Source: Paralithodes platypus (Eukaryota > Arthropoda > Malacostraca > Decapoda > Lithodidae). Taken from it: a stretch of DNA of 64,000 bases. Below the pieces are notes generated by a model. It was not told the DNA's origin. It searched no databases and saw only the letters and a program-made list of their open reading frames with translations. The stretch is taken from the NCBI GenBank assembly GCA_032716605.1, contig CM064509.1:48066802-48130801 (forward strand), in the 5' to 3' direction. The position numbers were made by a program, and so were the translations under genes. The stretch's first letter is position 1. Each line of letters starts with the position of its first letter. This document shows positions 34,727 to 47,109 of this stretch, in pieces.

Positions 34727-36660
34727 TTAGTTGAACATCATCTCTCCTCCTCCAAACCTGATCTTCTTTTCCTCACTGAAACCCAGGTGTCTAAGGCAAC
34801 TGCCAGCAGCCCCTTCTCTGTATCCTCCTACTTTCTCTATCCTAGTTTCAAAGCTAAAGGCAGATGTTGTGCATACGTGCTCAACTTACTACTTGCTCTC
34901 GTGTTCCCGATTTCGGCTCCTCTGCATTCTCAACTTTATGGCTCAAACTATCCTGTCATTCTCATACTAAATATTTCGGTGATGTCTATCTTTTCCCTAA
35001 CTCTACCAACTTTCCCAAATTCTTTGACTATCTAAACTCTAAAGTGGAATACATTCTATCCATCTCTCCCTCTCTCCCTTCTCGGAAATCTCCTTCTTAG
35101 GAGATTTCAACGTTCACCACCTCCAATGGCTCTCCTCTCATACTACTGACCAACCTGGTGAACAAGCCTTCGTCTTTTCTTTCCTAAATGACACAGAGCA
35201 GCTGGTCCAGTAACCCACCCGTATCCCGTATCGCTTCGGAGATTGGCCCAACATTTTGGTGCTGCCGACTGGGAGGCCCTTCAGCAGTACTTCTTTGATT
35301 TCCCATGGAATGACTTCTGTTTCCGTGGCCGAGGACCCTCGGAGAGTGCTGAACGCATTACCGAGGTAATCCTCTCGGGCATGGAAGCGTACATTCCATT
35401 TGCTTCCTCTCAGTCTAATGCAAACAAATCTTGGTTTACTCACGCTTGTTCTACTGCTGTCCACAACAAGGAGGAAGCATTCAAACAGTATCGACACCTT
35501 AAAACTCAAGACTCTCATTCTTTCTATGTTTCTGCCCGGAATCAAGCCAAATATATTCTTCGACTTGCCAAGCACTCTTTCATCAATAATAAATGCACTG
35601 AACTATCCAACTCTAGCTCTTCCCAAGTTTTCTGGCATCTAGCCAAAACCTCTCCAACAATTTTTCTTCCTCGTCTTTCCCTCCCCTTTTCCACTCTGAT
35701 ATCACAACCATCACTTCTTCCTCTGACAAAGCTGAACTCTTCGCTCAAACTTTTGCTAGAAACTCCAACTTAGATAATTCCGGTTCTATTCCTCCCTCTC
35801 CACCCCCTTCTCCCCTACTTATGCCTAATATCCTAATCTCTTCTAAACATGTACCTTCTTCCCTCCTTGGGCTTAATACTAAGGCGTATGGTCCAGATGG
35901 TGTTACTCCTGTTGTACTAAAAAACTGTGCTTTCGTGCTAACCCCCTGCCTAGGAAAACTCTTTCGTCTCTGTCTCTTCTCTAATGTCTTCCCTTCATGC
36001 TCGAAGTTTGCTCTCATTCAACCTGTCCCACAGAAGGGTGACCGCTCTCAACCCTCCAACTACCGTCCAATTGCTCTCATCTCTTGTATCTCTAAAGTTT
36101 TTAAAACTATTCTTGCTTCCAAATTTCTTAAACATTTTTCTTCTCATAATCTACTCTCAGATCGCCAGTATGGCTTCCTCAAGGGTCGCTCTACTAGTGA
36201 TCTTCTTTCATATCTTACTAACTCTTGGTCATCCTCCTTTCGGAACTTCGGTGAAACCTTTTCTATTGCGCTAGACATATCGAAGGCCTCGATAGAGTTT
36301 GGCACAAATCTTTAATTTCTAAGCTATCCTCCTTCGGTTTCTATCCCTCCACCTGTGTCTTTGTCTCTAATTTCCTTTCCGCCGTTCCATAGCTGTGGTT
36401 GTGGACAGCCATCGCTCACTTCCTCATCCTATCAACTCCGGTGATCCTCAGGGCTCTGTCCTATCTCCTATTCTCTCTCTAATGTTCATAAATGATCTTC
36501 TCAACTGTACCTCCAGTCCCATCCATTCATATGCAGACGACTCTACCTTGCACTATTCAATTAGTTTTCCAGAATGCCCCAGCCAGCAATCCCTCAAAGA
36601 CAAACGTAATGAAGCCATACAACACTTATCTTTTGATCAAACTACTATGTCCGATGAGGG
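34727..36660 (+). pseudogene. LINE-A copy 4, internal fragment
   Basis: Plus-strand LINE-A from mid-endonuclease ('[17 protein letters not shown]') to just after the RT active site ('IHSYADDSTLHYSI', then 'KRNEAIQHLSFDQTT'). Readable blocks lie in all three frames: 'YLSISP', 'GDFNVHHLQW', '[11 protein letters not shown]' remnants, 'AYGPDGVTPVVLKNCA', 'ALDISKA', then a frameshift near 36290. Both ends are truncated and the 3' UTR and tail are missing, so it was trimmed after insertion. It also lacks part of the segment after 'PLGSSDH' near 35225-35250. Confidence 0.85.
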
Positions 36661-38502
36661 AAAGTAAAAACATCATCTGCTATTTTTCCCGCTTTTGGTT
36701 CGCACCGAACCAAAATCTGTTGCCATCGAGTGAATTGAAATTTATAAATCGCAGTCATCAAAATATAACTCGATTTCTGTAATCATGAATGTTACAGATA
36801 TATTACTCTCAAATTCTATTCAGTACATTGTCCAATATACAAAGTATTTATGATTAATAAAAACTATTCTATTAGGCCTACACAAACAAATGGTAAGCGC
36901 CCTCAAAGTAGTCCTGTTAATGTTTCAATAGATAGGTAACCATGTCCTAAAAATGATAATAATATGTATAAAAACTTGAGATGAACGTATCAAATAATCG
37001 GCATTACCCACTTTACTGGAAATTAGATTATACAATTATAAACTAGTTTTAGAAGTGGCATGACCATCATTAATTGATGCCAGTGTTCGCTAGCCATAAT
37101 TGTCATTAAACGAAACTACTCAGACAGTCAACATCTCTTCCCCACTTGACTTACTTTGTTAAATTTGACATTTGTTGTGCATCTATGTGCACATTAGCAG
37201 TAATGGTGCTAGATATTTGTTTCCCACATATGGAAATCTTAATATAATGTGGAATATAGCTATAATGAAGGTAAAATGGTCAGTTATAAATTGTGTGCGT
37301 GCGTGTGTGTATTCCAAGGTTGCCAGCACACATTGTATCTCAAAACTATCCCAAAAGTAGCCCATCACCTAATATCGCACAACATACACAATTTCAGCTA
37401 TTTCAATCCTATCATCACACATTTTCTGATATGTTTATCTTTAACAGCCATGCGTGCATGATACTATGAGTTCCCCATATATCACAAGGCCTAGGCCCAT
37501 ATATGAGTAGTACGTGTCACATAATCTAAATATTAATGAAAACACCACATACATTATTATCACAATCATGCACTCATCAAATCTGCATCAATGTCCCAAT
37601 CCCACATCACAAGCAATCACTTGATTATTCAGTCACCGCCACATAGGCTACAATACATGTATAGTACAACCAACAGAAAGCCATGATGAACGTTTGTATG
37701 AAATGTAGCCTAGCTACTCGACACTCGATATCTCGACACCTCTACAACTTGAATAATATATAGAACAAGCCCAATTCCGCTTTCCTCAATTTTAGTTAGT
37801 TAGGATAGTACTTCAGAGGCTATCAACCCCATCACACTGTAAATCAAGAATATCGTTAGGAGTGGAACTGATTTTTGAGAAATGTCCTTCCCTCAATCTC
37901 GCAAATCTACGCTTATGAACGAATCCTAACTAACCCAATGGTGCGAACAAAAGAAGACTTTGGCAACACTGTGTACGTATATCATGCCGCAGTCAGCTGA
38001 TCACCTAAACCCTCGCCCGTGGAAGAGGAAGTGTTGTCAATCTTTGTTGTCATCATCTTTTTCGAATTTCCTGCATCTCCACATACGTAATTTGCTGCCA
38101 CTGTGTTCTATGACATTCTGATACACATTGATTGATTTCCTGTCACTGGTCTAATACGAAATATAGCCGGTAACCTATTTAGCTGCCCGATTTGAGAGTG
38201 GATTATTAAATTGGTAACTTAAAAGCACATGCGACCTTGTTTTGTAGGAAAGAAACTGGTGCGCATGCCCAGACATTCAACCTGCCAAATACTACAAACT
38301 AAAGAATATAATACCGTATGTTCAGCCAATATCTACTGAAACACGTATTTGTTAGTAACTAAAAAGGAAGCAAATATAATACTCAATGAGTATTAAACAT
38401 TTCGCCCAGCCTATTACACCACATTAGAATGCAAGTAAATTTCTAGGTCAGGAAGCTGATATTTATGTATCAAATTATGTTAATTATTATATATTCACTG
38501 CA
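36661..38502. other. No gene seen
   Basis: AT-rich, low in repeats and without protein-like frames. It is one of the few unique-looking stretches (36661-38100) and could be ordinary intergenic or intronic host DNA. Confidence 0.4.
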
Positions 38503-38987
38503 TTAACCCTTAACCATCGGCGCTCGACATATGTCGAGTTAAAGAAAACGTGCCCATATGCGGGCCTCGACATATGTCGAGTGCAATTTTAAGCACGTAA
38601 TGTGCTCTGAGAGAGAGCTGAGTGGTGCGAGGAGCATAGATTGCTTCCTGACCGCTCGCCACCACCGCCGTGGGTCGACTAAAATTTATTACACCCTCCT
38701 CCACCCTCTCTCACTCTCTACACAGGGAATTATGTAAGGAAATGACATTATTTTAGGGTTTTTGCACTCGTGTTGCACGATCGTTTCAAGAGAACCAGTG
38801 GTCGTAGAAGGATGGTTCGGGTGTCATTGGAAAGCTCTGTTTACGCCCTTTCAGGGATAGATACTTGTATTACGCTGTGGGTCTTGTTTATGCATGAAAA
38901 AGAGCACGGAAACAACCCCATTTAGGGTAAAACCACCCGCTTGGCGGGTAGTAGAAGTTACCGACCCACCCGCTCGTAATGTGTTAA
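38503..38987 (-). mobile_element. 485-bp piggyBac-type MITE, related family
   Basis: TTAA at 38503-38506 and 38984-38987. Reversed, it starts TTAACACATTACGAGCGGGT, like the left ends of the 488-bp MITEs, and shares the central blocks 'AACAGAGCTTTC' and 'CCCTGAAAGGGC'. Near the other end it carries two perfect 16-bp palindromes CTCGACATATGTCGAG (38522-38537 and 38567-38582), whereas the 488-bp copies carry one imperfect version. Confidence 0.88.
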
Positions 38988-39479
38988 TAAGTATATAACC
39001 ATCATATTATGAATCTAGTAAAAATATATTACACAACTATGTGCCATAGATAAGTTTGCGAACTGTATTAACCCTCCTGGCCCGGGCAGGCTCTCCAAAG
39101 GACGGAGCTCGTATCCGGGCGATCTGGCCGAATATCAACAAAAGTAAACTAAGGTTAATCTTGCTTAATATATTACCTAAATTAATCAAATATATATAGA
39201 AATGGGCGCCTTACCTTGCTGCGTAGAATGGCGTTAAGTAGAGCTCTCTAGCTCAACTGGTTCAGGAGTGATGGTGATGGAAGTGGAGGTAACTTTTGCC
39301 GCGTATTTACCTCGGCGCGTCCGAACACTCAACCGCGGCCCCGGCTACGACACCCAGTTGCACTCGTCGCTCCACCCGCAATTATGCCGGGAAGCGATTT
39401 GATAGTGTTTTATTGGTTATTATGTCATTTATTATAGTTATTATGTTATTTTCACTCAATAAAGTTATTTACATGAACT

Positions 39480-39910
39480 TATTTGTGTCTCTGTCACTTA
39501 TTACTTCGTTTTATTATTATTATTATGATTATAGTGTCACTTTCAATGGACTTTGATAATTGATAGTGTCATTTCCCCTGTTATGTATTGTTAGGTAAGC
39601 TAATAATATATATAGTGTCACTGTCACTTGTTCATATTGTTATGAAGGCACTTATTATTACTTGTGTGTGGCTCTTTCACTTATACTTAGTTTTATTATT
39701 ATTATACTGTCACTTTGACTGGCCTAGGCTTATTGAGTGTGATTTTCACTTATTTATTGTTAGAAATATATATTTTAGTGTCACTTTCACTTGTTCATAT
39801 TATTATTGAAGGTACTTATTATTACTTATATGTGTTCTTTTCACTTATACTTAGTTATATTATTATTCTTAGCCTACATTTGAGTGTCACTTTCACGGTT
39901 GTCACTTCCA
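39480..39910. repeat. Diverged tandem repeats in piggyBac 3' region
   Basis: AGTGTCACTTTCACTTGTTC-like blocks followed by TATT..GAAGG(T/C)ACTTATTATTACTT recur near 39530, 39613, 39705, 39777 and 39880. They lie between the left end and the transposase stop and look like subterminal repeats. Confidence 0.6.
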
Positions 39911-39912
39911 CT

Positions 39913-42785
39913 TCAAAAGTTTATTAGAGTATGGAAGTCTTTGAAGCAGGTGCCAGCACACATTCCAACTTGACACTCGAGGCATTCCCAAGTTGTTTTT
40001 GTGCTTTTGCGGGGTCTTCTTGTTGTGTGGCTGCATACATGGCACCTCTTCTGACTCCTAGCGTTACTACCTGGTGCTTTGAAAGGAAGGGCGTTGAGCT
40101 GGTGCTTCCTGAAAAATTCAGCACACCCCGTTCTGTCCAGCTGGCCTGGTCCTTGTAGTGGCCTCCCTGGTGTACTCGCATGTTTAGCCAGGAGCTCAAG
40201 TATCACCTGCTTGTGGAACTTCCGCAGGGACTTGTACTTCTTGGCTCCTGCAGTCCTCAGATGGTAGATGTTGTACACAGATGTTGAGGACAGACATATC
40301 TACCGTATGCAGGATAAACTTCTTGTACCACCTGCAAGATGTTCGCAGGCAGTCGATGAAGCCCATCTGCATGTCGGACTTGTCAACGAGGTGCATGTTG
40401 AGGTTGTAATCCAGGACAGCAGCTGGTTTCTGGACGGGGTTCTTGGTTCTTCGGTCCACCTTCCCTGTGGCGACCATCTCGGCCTTGTGGCATGTGGTGA
40501 GGAGGTTGACCTTCCGCTGGTCATGCCAGTGGATGGAGAGGATGGAGCCACTCTTCTTGTGGAAGATGTCCGCCTTCTTCGTCTTTGTTGGGTAGCCTGG
40601 CATGCCCTTCCTCTTGCCCTTGACTGTGCCGACAGTTCCGGTCTTGCGGTCATGGAGGTACTTGGTCAGGAGAGGGGACGTGTAGTAATTATCTGTGTAG
40701 AGGATATGGTTTTTATTGAAGTATCTTCTTCACTACAGCGCCACCAAAACCAATGAGGGGGTCAGTCACAATTTCTCCACCATTGCCGCTGTAGACTATA
40801 AAGTCCAGCACATACCCCGTCAAACAGTCGCAGAGGACGAAGAGCTTGATGCCGAAGTGGTGTCTCTTGGACGGGATATACTGTCGGAAGTGCAGCCTAC
40901 CACGGAACAGGACCAGAGACTCGTCGAGGTACATCTTCTGGGAAGGAATCAGGTAGGTGGTGAACCGATGACGTATCATGTCATACAGCTTCCTGATCTT
41001 CCATAATGAGTCGGGAAGGTGGACTGCCATGTTGTTTGTCAGGTGGAGATACGAGAGGATGTCGAAGTACCTGTCCCTGGACATGTACTTGCCAAATGCT
41101 GGAGTCGTTATGATGTCGCCAGTGATCCAGTAGTCTGCCAGAGCGTGCTTCCAGATATGTGTCATCAGCATTGCGAGTGCCAAGAACACATATAGTTCTG
41201 CCACAGTGACAGCTCTCCATGCCACCATCTTGGCACTGGTCTTCCTCCCAAGAAAGTTGGCACAGATCTCATAATGGTTGTTGGTCTCCTCGACGAGGTA
41301 TTCCATGACTTCATTGTCATAGAAGCCACAGAAAATTTCACTGGGGGTAGCAGCTGGGCCACAGGGAAATGTTGGTGACACCCCCGAACCCATCTGTACC
41401 TCGTCAAAGGCAGGACAATCTGGCTCAAAATCAGCCCCATCTGTCCACACAAACAGGTCGGATGCTGATGCTCGAGGAAGTGCAGGTGCAGCAGGCACAC
41501 GCCCTGGACACGCCCTTGGCCACGCGGACGCTCTGCATGCCACGCCCTTGTCCAGGGGCAGCGGGGTCGGCAGACTGACCATGTCCACGACCTCGCCCTC
41601 TCGCTCGTCTTGTCGGGACTTCCTCTTCCTCTTCCTGTTCCTCTTCCTCTTCCTCTTCCTCCTCAGGCGACGTCAGGTCATCTGGGGCAATGTTGAGGTC
41701 GTCAGCATCGTCTTCAGGAGATAATTCGGGTGAAGAAGTGACCGGGCGTCGGCCATGTGGGGCGCGGGAGGCTGCGGGAGCTTCAACAATGGAAGCCTCG
41801 GCCTCGGGAGTTGGGCTCCTTTACGGCGAGCCGAGGGCTTCTCCGCAGCAAATAATGCTCTGCAGTGTGTTGAGGGCTGTGGCACACTAGTAATACCACT
41901 TGAAGAGGCCCTTTGGTCATCCTGAAGGAGAGATGAAGCCGAGGGCTGTGGGTGACCCACGCGCCGTCCCGGGTCAAGTCGTCGGGACAATGGAATGCGG
42001 GTGGTTGCTAGACCAGGGTCGGCGTCATTATCACTGTTTTAAGCTTCCCTATCCTTTTCTGCGGCTGCCCTGCGTGCTTTTTTAGCTGCACTTTTCACCA
42101 ACGATTGTTTATAGAAATATTTGCCCACTTTCAAGGGCGTACGGGCAGGCAAATGGGAAGGTCCTGGGCTAGGGCTAGGCCTAGGCTGACATAGCAAAGA
42201 TGGCGAGGGGGTAGGCCTAGGTTCTAGCACAATTGGAAGCTCAATGGCACCTTCCTGAAACACTTCCACATCAGGATCATCACTACTGTCTCCCCCCTCA
42301 AATAAATCGACATTATCGTCGTCTCCAAAGCCAACGAAATCGTCATCTTCGCTTGCACTTATAAATTGTTCTTTGTCCACCAAGCTTTCGCCACTGCTCT
42401 CTTCACTATCAAAAAGTTCTCGCTGTATAGCGCTATCACTCAACGAACGCTTAACTTTCTTTCGTTGAGCTTTCTTCTCGGTTGCAACAGGCGTTAAAGT
42501 TGCGAGCGGGGTAGCAGTGGGGCCCGCGGGAGGTTGCAGCGATTCGGACACGTCGGAAATAATGTTTTCAGTATAACTCGTTATGGCGGCCACGTACGAA
42601 CTGATAACACTAGTAGTTGAGGCTTGGTGGCGCTGCGGTCGCTCCTGCAATGCAAAATTTGGCAGCGATTCGGACACGTCGGAAATAATGTTTTCAGTAT
42701 AACTCGTTATGGCGGCCACGTACGAACTGATAACACTAGTAGTTGAGGCTTGGTGGCGCTGCGGTCGCTCCTGCAATGCAAAATT
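39913..42785 (-). pseudogene. piggyBac transposase, frameshifted
   Basis: From the N-terminus: an acidic Ser/Glu-rich region (42785-42039) with an in-frame duplication; a low-complexity segment (42038-41590) where the frame is lost; the DDE_Tnp_1_7 core (41588-40713) with 'YLDESLVLFRGR' and 'YIPSKRHHFGIKLF' (first Asp); then, after a one-base shift near 40722, 'YTDNYYTSP' (second Asp) and 'LVDKSDMQM' (third Asp). After another shift near 40278 there is a C-terminal Cys-rich zinc-binding domain ('RCHVCSHTTRR..WECLECQVGMC'). All three catalytic Asp codons survive. No ATG is visible before the N-terminal duplication. It encodes cut-and-paste transposition at TTAA but is inactive as it stands. 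Confidence 0.9.
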
Positions 42786-42786
42786 T
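42534..42786 (-). repeat. 126-bp in-frame tandem duplication in piggyBac N-terminus
   Basis: Two copies of a 42-codon unit ('QERPQRHQASTTSVISSYVA' and what follows) lie back to back with almost no differences. This indicates a recent local duplication at the start of the transposase frame. Confidence 0.9.
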
Positions 42787-43007
42787 GGCCGCGCGAATTT
42801 TAAAGTACGCTTTCAAGCACAGGGATTTTAAAATGATACCTGGGCACCTGCCCTTCTTTCGTGGTGTCATTTTAAAATGACACCCGGGCTGGAAGGGTTA
42901 ACCTCATAAATTACGAAAGCCCTCAAAACACCTTAATGGTGTATCACAAACGAAAATAATCCAATCGGACCCCCAGCGCCATCTGGATTTTTAGTGCGGG
43001 TTTCTCT

Positions 43008-43830
43008 CATTGGGGTAGAGAAAACGTTGCATTAATGCTTCCAAAACTCAATTTCTCCATCTATCTACCCGTCTGGAACTCCCAGCGGACTATCCCTTAT
43101 TCTTCAACAATACAAAAATCAATGCTTCATCTTCTCTCAATAGTCTTGGTGTCTCTTTTTTTCTGCTCTCACTTGGAAAGACCATATTACCAGTCTTGCT
43201 AAAGCAGCCTCCCAGAAGGTGGGTGTGCTCAACCGCCTCAAGGGGTTCTTTACCCCTGCATAGATTCTTGCTCTGTACAGGGGCACAGTGTGTCCTTGTA
43301 TTGAGTATTGTTCACATGTGTGGGAGGATCCTCTCACACCGCACTCCTAGACAAAGTAGAGAGGAAGGCCTTTTGTATCATTAATTCTCACCCAATCACC
43401 AACTCTCTGCAAACTCGCTCTCTTCGCCGCAATTTTGTATCTCTCTCGCTATTCTATCACTACTACAATAATCAGTGCTCCTCAAAGCTCTCCCAGTGAA
43501 TCCTGTATCCCAAATCCTGTATGTAGGGTACGTAGTACCCGTCTTGCAACACAATCCCACCCCTACTCGGTGGAACTCTCAAACCCAAGAATGAAACGTT
43601 ACTTTCAGACTTTCTTCTATTCAACAGCTGAGCTCTGAAACTCTCTCCCAGAATCAGTCTTTCCCTCCTATGATTTAAATTGCGTCAAACTCTGTGTCCA
43701 GGCTTTTTGGCTCGAACGTCCCTTGATTTTGGCCCTGTTACTCCTTTAACTATAGGGGAGGCACTCGCTACAGGCAGTTCTGCCTTTTGTCTCCCTCACT
43801 CACATAGAAAAACAAAAACATATTAACAAA
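43008..43830 (+). pseudogene. LINE-A copy 5, 3' end fragment
   Basis: It begins in the RT thumb region and runs to the 3' UTR and tail 'ACATAGAAAAACAAAAACAT'. Readable blocks include 'GGSSHTALLDKVERKAF', 'HYYNNQCSSKLSQ', 'RLATQSHPYSVELSNP' and 'FQTFFYSTAEL', spread over three frames by indels. A 5'-truncated, degenerate copy directly after the right end of the piggyBac element. Confidence 0.85.
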
Positions 43831-44392
43831 GAGACAAACCCAAAGAACCTAAGTTGCCTGATTTATTGTTGGTAAAGTTTGTGTGAAACCTCAGGTCTTT
43901 CATCATACGTTGACCTAATACTTGTCACAGAAGAGGCTAGGCTGATAGGCCTCGTTCTTTCATCCCATACTACCGTTAACATTTAATACTCCTCTCTCCA
44001 TTACTTTCCTTAGACCAATATTTTCCCCTCGTTTGTAAGGTTTGAAAGAATCCCTTTAAGATTTGGGTTAGTGTTCGTTTGAGTTTGTTTTATTGCTTTT
44101 TTGCAAGCATTTTACCCATAATCTATTTGATACCTAGTAACAACAAAATAATGTATCTCAACAGTTTCAATATATTTTAAAGTGACAAATATTGATCTGA
44201 CAGAAAAACATGTGTTCAAGAAACTTAACAAAAATACTTTTAAGATATTAAACACAGTTTTACTTAAACAGATATTGAACCACATGCATGTGTACACAAA
44301 CTTCTCCAGTAGTATATCCATGTAGTATATGTGTATGGCCTCTCTAGGGCAGTTGTGCTGGTTGCTACTCTTGTTGGGTATTCTCCACATTT
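43831..44392. other. No gene seen
   Basis: Unremarkable sequence without tandem repeats or coding potential. Confidence 0.4.
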
Positions 44393-44934
44393 ATTATGTT
44401 CCTTCCAACAACCAACCATACTCCTAAAATCGATTAATGAAACTTACAAACACATGTGGCAGTCCGTGGATTCGAACCCAGGATGCTCACACCGAAAATC
44501 AATACCTTATACATCGCACCACGAAGACAGTTAAAGGTTGGTTGACACTGCCTACGATTTATTATGCAACTTCGAATCCTGCATATCAATCTAAGCATGT
44601 ACACTCATCCCAACTGCAACTCACGTAGGCTATGCATATGTGAATGGAAAGAGCAATTAATGGGGCCTTAACCACTTAGGGAAGTCCTCTCGATAAATTA
44701 CTCCTGAACCAATATCAATTATTATGTTCCTTCCAACAACCAACCATACTCCTAAAATCGATTAATGAAATTTACAAACACATGTGGCAGTCCGTGGATT
44801 CGAACCCAGGATGCTCACACCGAAAATCAACACCTTATACATCGCACCACGAAGACAGTTAAAGGTTGGTGGACACTGCCTACGATTTATTATGCAACTT
44901 CGAATCCTGCATATCAATCTAAGCATGTACACAC
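44393..44934 (-). repeat. 328-bp tandem duplication carrying a tRNA-like SINE
   Basis: 44393-44604 and 44721-44934 are almost identical (three or so substitutions) and 328 bp apart. Each unit contains, on the minus strand, a tRNA-like segment with B-box-like CTGGGTTCGAATCCACGG, then a body ending at ATTAATCGATTTTAGGAG. Because non-SINE flanks are included in both copies, this is a local duplication and not two independent insertions. Confidence 0.8.
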
Positions 44935-45291
44935 ATCTCTTAGATCATATATGGTGTTACGGTGAGGATAATTGAAAGAATAATGTTAAGCTGCTGTACC
45001 TTGATGTCTATGTTTATCCTTGCTACATCTGTTCAACATTGAAGGCTTTCCGCTGTTGATGCTTCGGGTGACCTGAAACTATGATGAGAAATCCCAATTG
45101 TTTGTGTTCGAATTCTGTCAAGCATTAACAGAATTAGCTTAGCATCAAATGCCCGAAGCCAGGGAAGCATAATTCACTCTTAGCTATTTACAAAACATAC
45201 AGAACACTAATGTAAAGCACTAGCAAATCTAAGAAGGAAAATTATTCGTCCGACTTCTGCTACCATGGAAAGACTTGTTTTACTAGAGTCC
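44935..45291. other. No gene seen
   Basis: Short AT-rich spacer between the SINE duplication and the hAT MITE. Confidence 0.4.
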
Positions 45292-45703
45292 CAGTGGTCA
45301 GCAACCCTTAGAGATAGAAGAGCCATTTTTTTAAAGTTTTATAAAAAAATTGTACTGTCGGAGCCACAATACAAAAAAAAAATGGTCTCATTAATCGATA
45401 TCTACAGTACTTCAGAAATAAGAGAATATACCCTACTTCTGAACTAAACAAATTATAGTGATATTGTTCAATATCCTGGTATTCAGAAGCTTAGGAAAGA
45501 CATTTGTCACATATCTAGAAATCAAAATGATTGATACCTATACATCTTTTCGAAGTTCATTAAACAAATCTAATGTTACCTTGACTGGGTTATGTGATGC
45601 CTTCATTTTGAAGGAAGAATGTTTATTTCTGAAGCTTCTGGAGCCACACAAGTGTCCTGAAAGAGCCGCATGCTGCTCCTGAGCCGCAGGTTGCCGACCC
45701 CTG
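45292..45703. mobile_element. hAT-type MITE
   Basis: The left end CAGTGGTCAGCAACCC and the reverse complement of the right end CAGGGGTCGGCAACCT are the familiar hAT termini, with GAGCCGCA-type subterminal sequence on both sides. Flanks show ACTAGAG / ACTAGAC, an imperfect 8-bp duplication. No transposase remains. Confidence 0.75.
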
Positions 45704-45894
45704 AACTAGACCTTCAATATGCTTCTTGAAAATTAGAACTTACAATCATAATGGTTAGTCCTAATGTATCGATGTCGCCAGTATCCTGAAATATTTAGCT
45801 TCCCATACTTTAGTGAGAGTTACTACTTAGATGAACCCGCTTCCTAAAAATTCTGGGGATTATTTATTTACTGCGACAACATTTTTGAGAGGTA
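45704..45894. other. No gene seen
   Basis: Spacer between the hAT MITE and the RT remnant, without recognisable features. Confidence 0.35.
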
Positions 45895-46230
45895 TCCTTC
45901 CCAATTCACTTGTAGTGTCCGCAACTCGCATGGTGCGAGGTGCCTCATTGTATTGTTGGTTATGCATGACGTGAGATCATCTGTAAATGCTACACATTCT
46001 GGAATAAGGTGATAAAGATTTCCCATAAAGCTGATTTTCTACACATAGATATAAGCTCCACATGAATAATTATGTTTTCCAGGTAGTTCTTGGATAATAT
46101 ATCTATATTTCCTGTAATGCCAAATCTTTGGACTCCAGCTTAAGAAAACCTCCATGCTACACTGTTTCAAATGCACCAGATATCCTCAAGGTTGTTGCCG
46201 ATGTTGTTTCTTAGGAAAACGATGGTATAG
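45895..46230 (-). pseudogene. Highly degraded LINE RT remnant
   Basis: Minus-strand frames give 'FGITGNIDILSKNYLEN', then 'HLIPECVAFTDDLTSCIT' and 'TLQVNWEG'. These match the order in many LINE RTs of a 'L..FG..GN..LL..YL' helix, the 'FNDLLHLIPE..AFADD' active site and a following helix. At least two frameshifts and a Thr in the active-site triplet make it a long-dead copy, unlike the other LINEs here. Confidence 0.45.
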
Positions 46231-46737
46231 CTGCAATCCTATATTGACGGTTTGATGTAAGTTTGTAAATTTAATAGTTATTCATTTCGTGAAATAATCC
46301 TGTAAGGTGTCTATACTGACTCTTTCAAAATATGTTGCAATGCAGGGCTACCACATTATGGGAGGGCTGTTCGGGGAAGAGTTTCGGGGCCTATTTGCTG
46401 CACAGGATCAAGCCTAATCATTTGTCCATGTACTGTATGCGGTCACTTTCGTTTAGTCAGGCACATTTGATAGTTTACTATTAGAGGGGAGGTAAGTTCT
46501 TATACATAGTATTTAAGGGCATGAGGGCACTATCCCAACAAACCCCTAAACCTTGCAGGCGTCATGTGTGGTAGATTGTTTATCATAGCTTTATCATATA
46601 TTTTCCATTCTGAGAAGGCCTTTAGTGTCCGTTAAGATAGTATTGGGGTCTTATACCGACATATATTGTCAAAGTGCTGGAGAAGTAAGTGTTTGCACTT
46701 TGTATTTGTTTGGTAGATGCAGCTAATCCATAACTTT
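46231..46737. other. No gene seen
   Basis: AT-rich, no coding or repeat structure recognised. Confidence 0.4.
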
Positions 46738-47101
<364 letters not shown>

Positions 47102-47109
47102 GTTACACA

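Larger units (their letters stand above)
39068..42901 (-). mobile_element. piggyBac element, nearly complete
   Basis: TTAA at 39068-39071 and 42898-42901. Ends are TTAACCCTCCTGGCCCGGG and, as reverse complement of the right end, TTAACCCTTCCAGCCCGGG. The interior encodes a piggyBac-type transposase on the minus strand in four frame segments. A perfect TGTCATTTTAAAATGACA palindrome lies just inside the right end, near 42866-42883. At 3.8 kb it is longer than the 2.5-kb founder element of the superfamily. Confidence 0.92.

Noticed and set aside
44393..44934. CRISPR-like or satellite array
   Set aside because: Only two units with a large unit length, in a eukaryotic repeat context.
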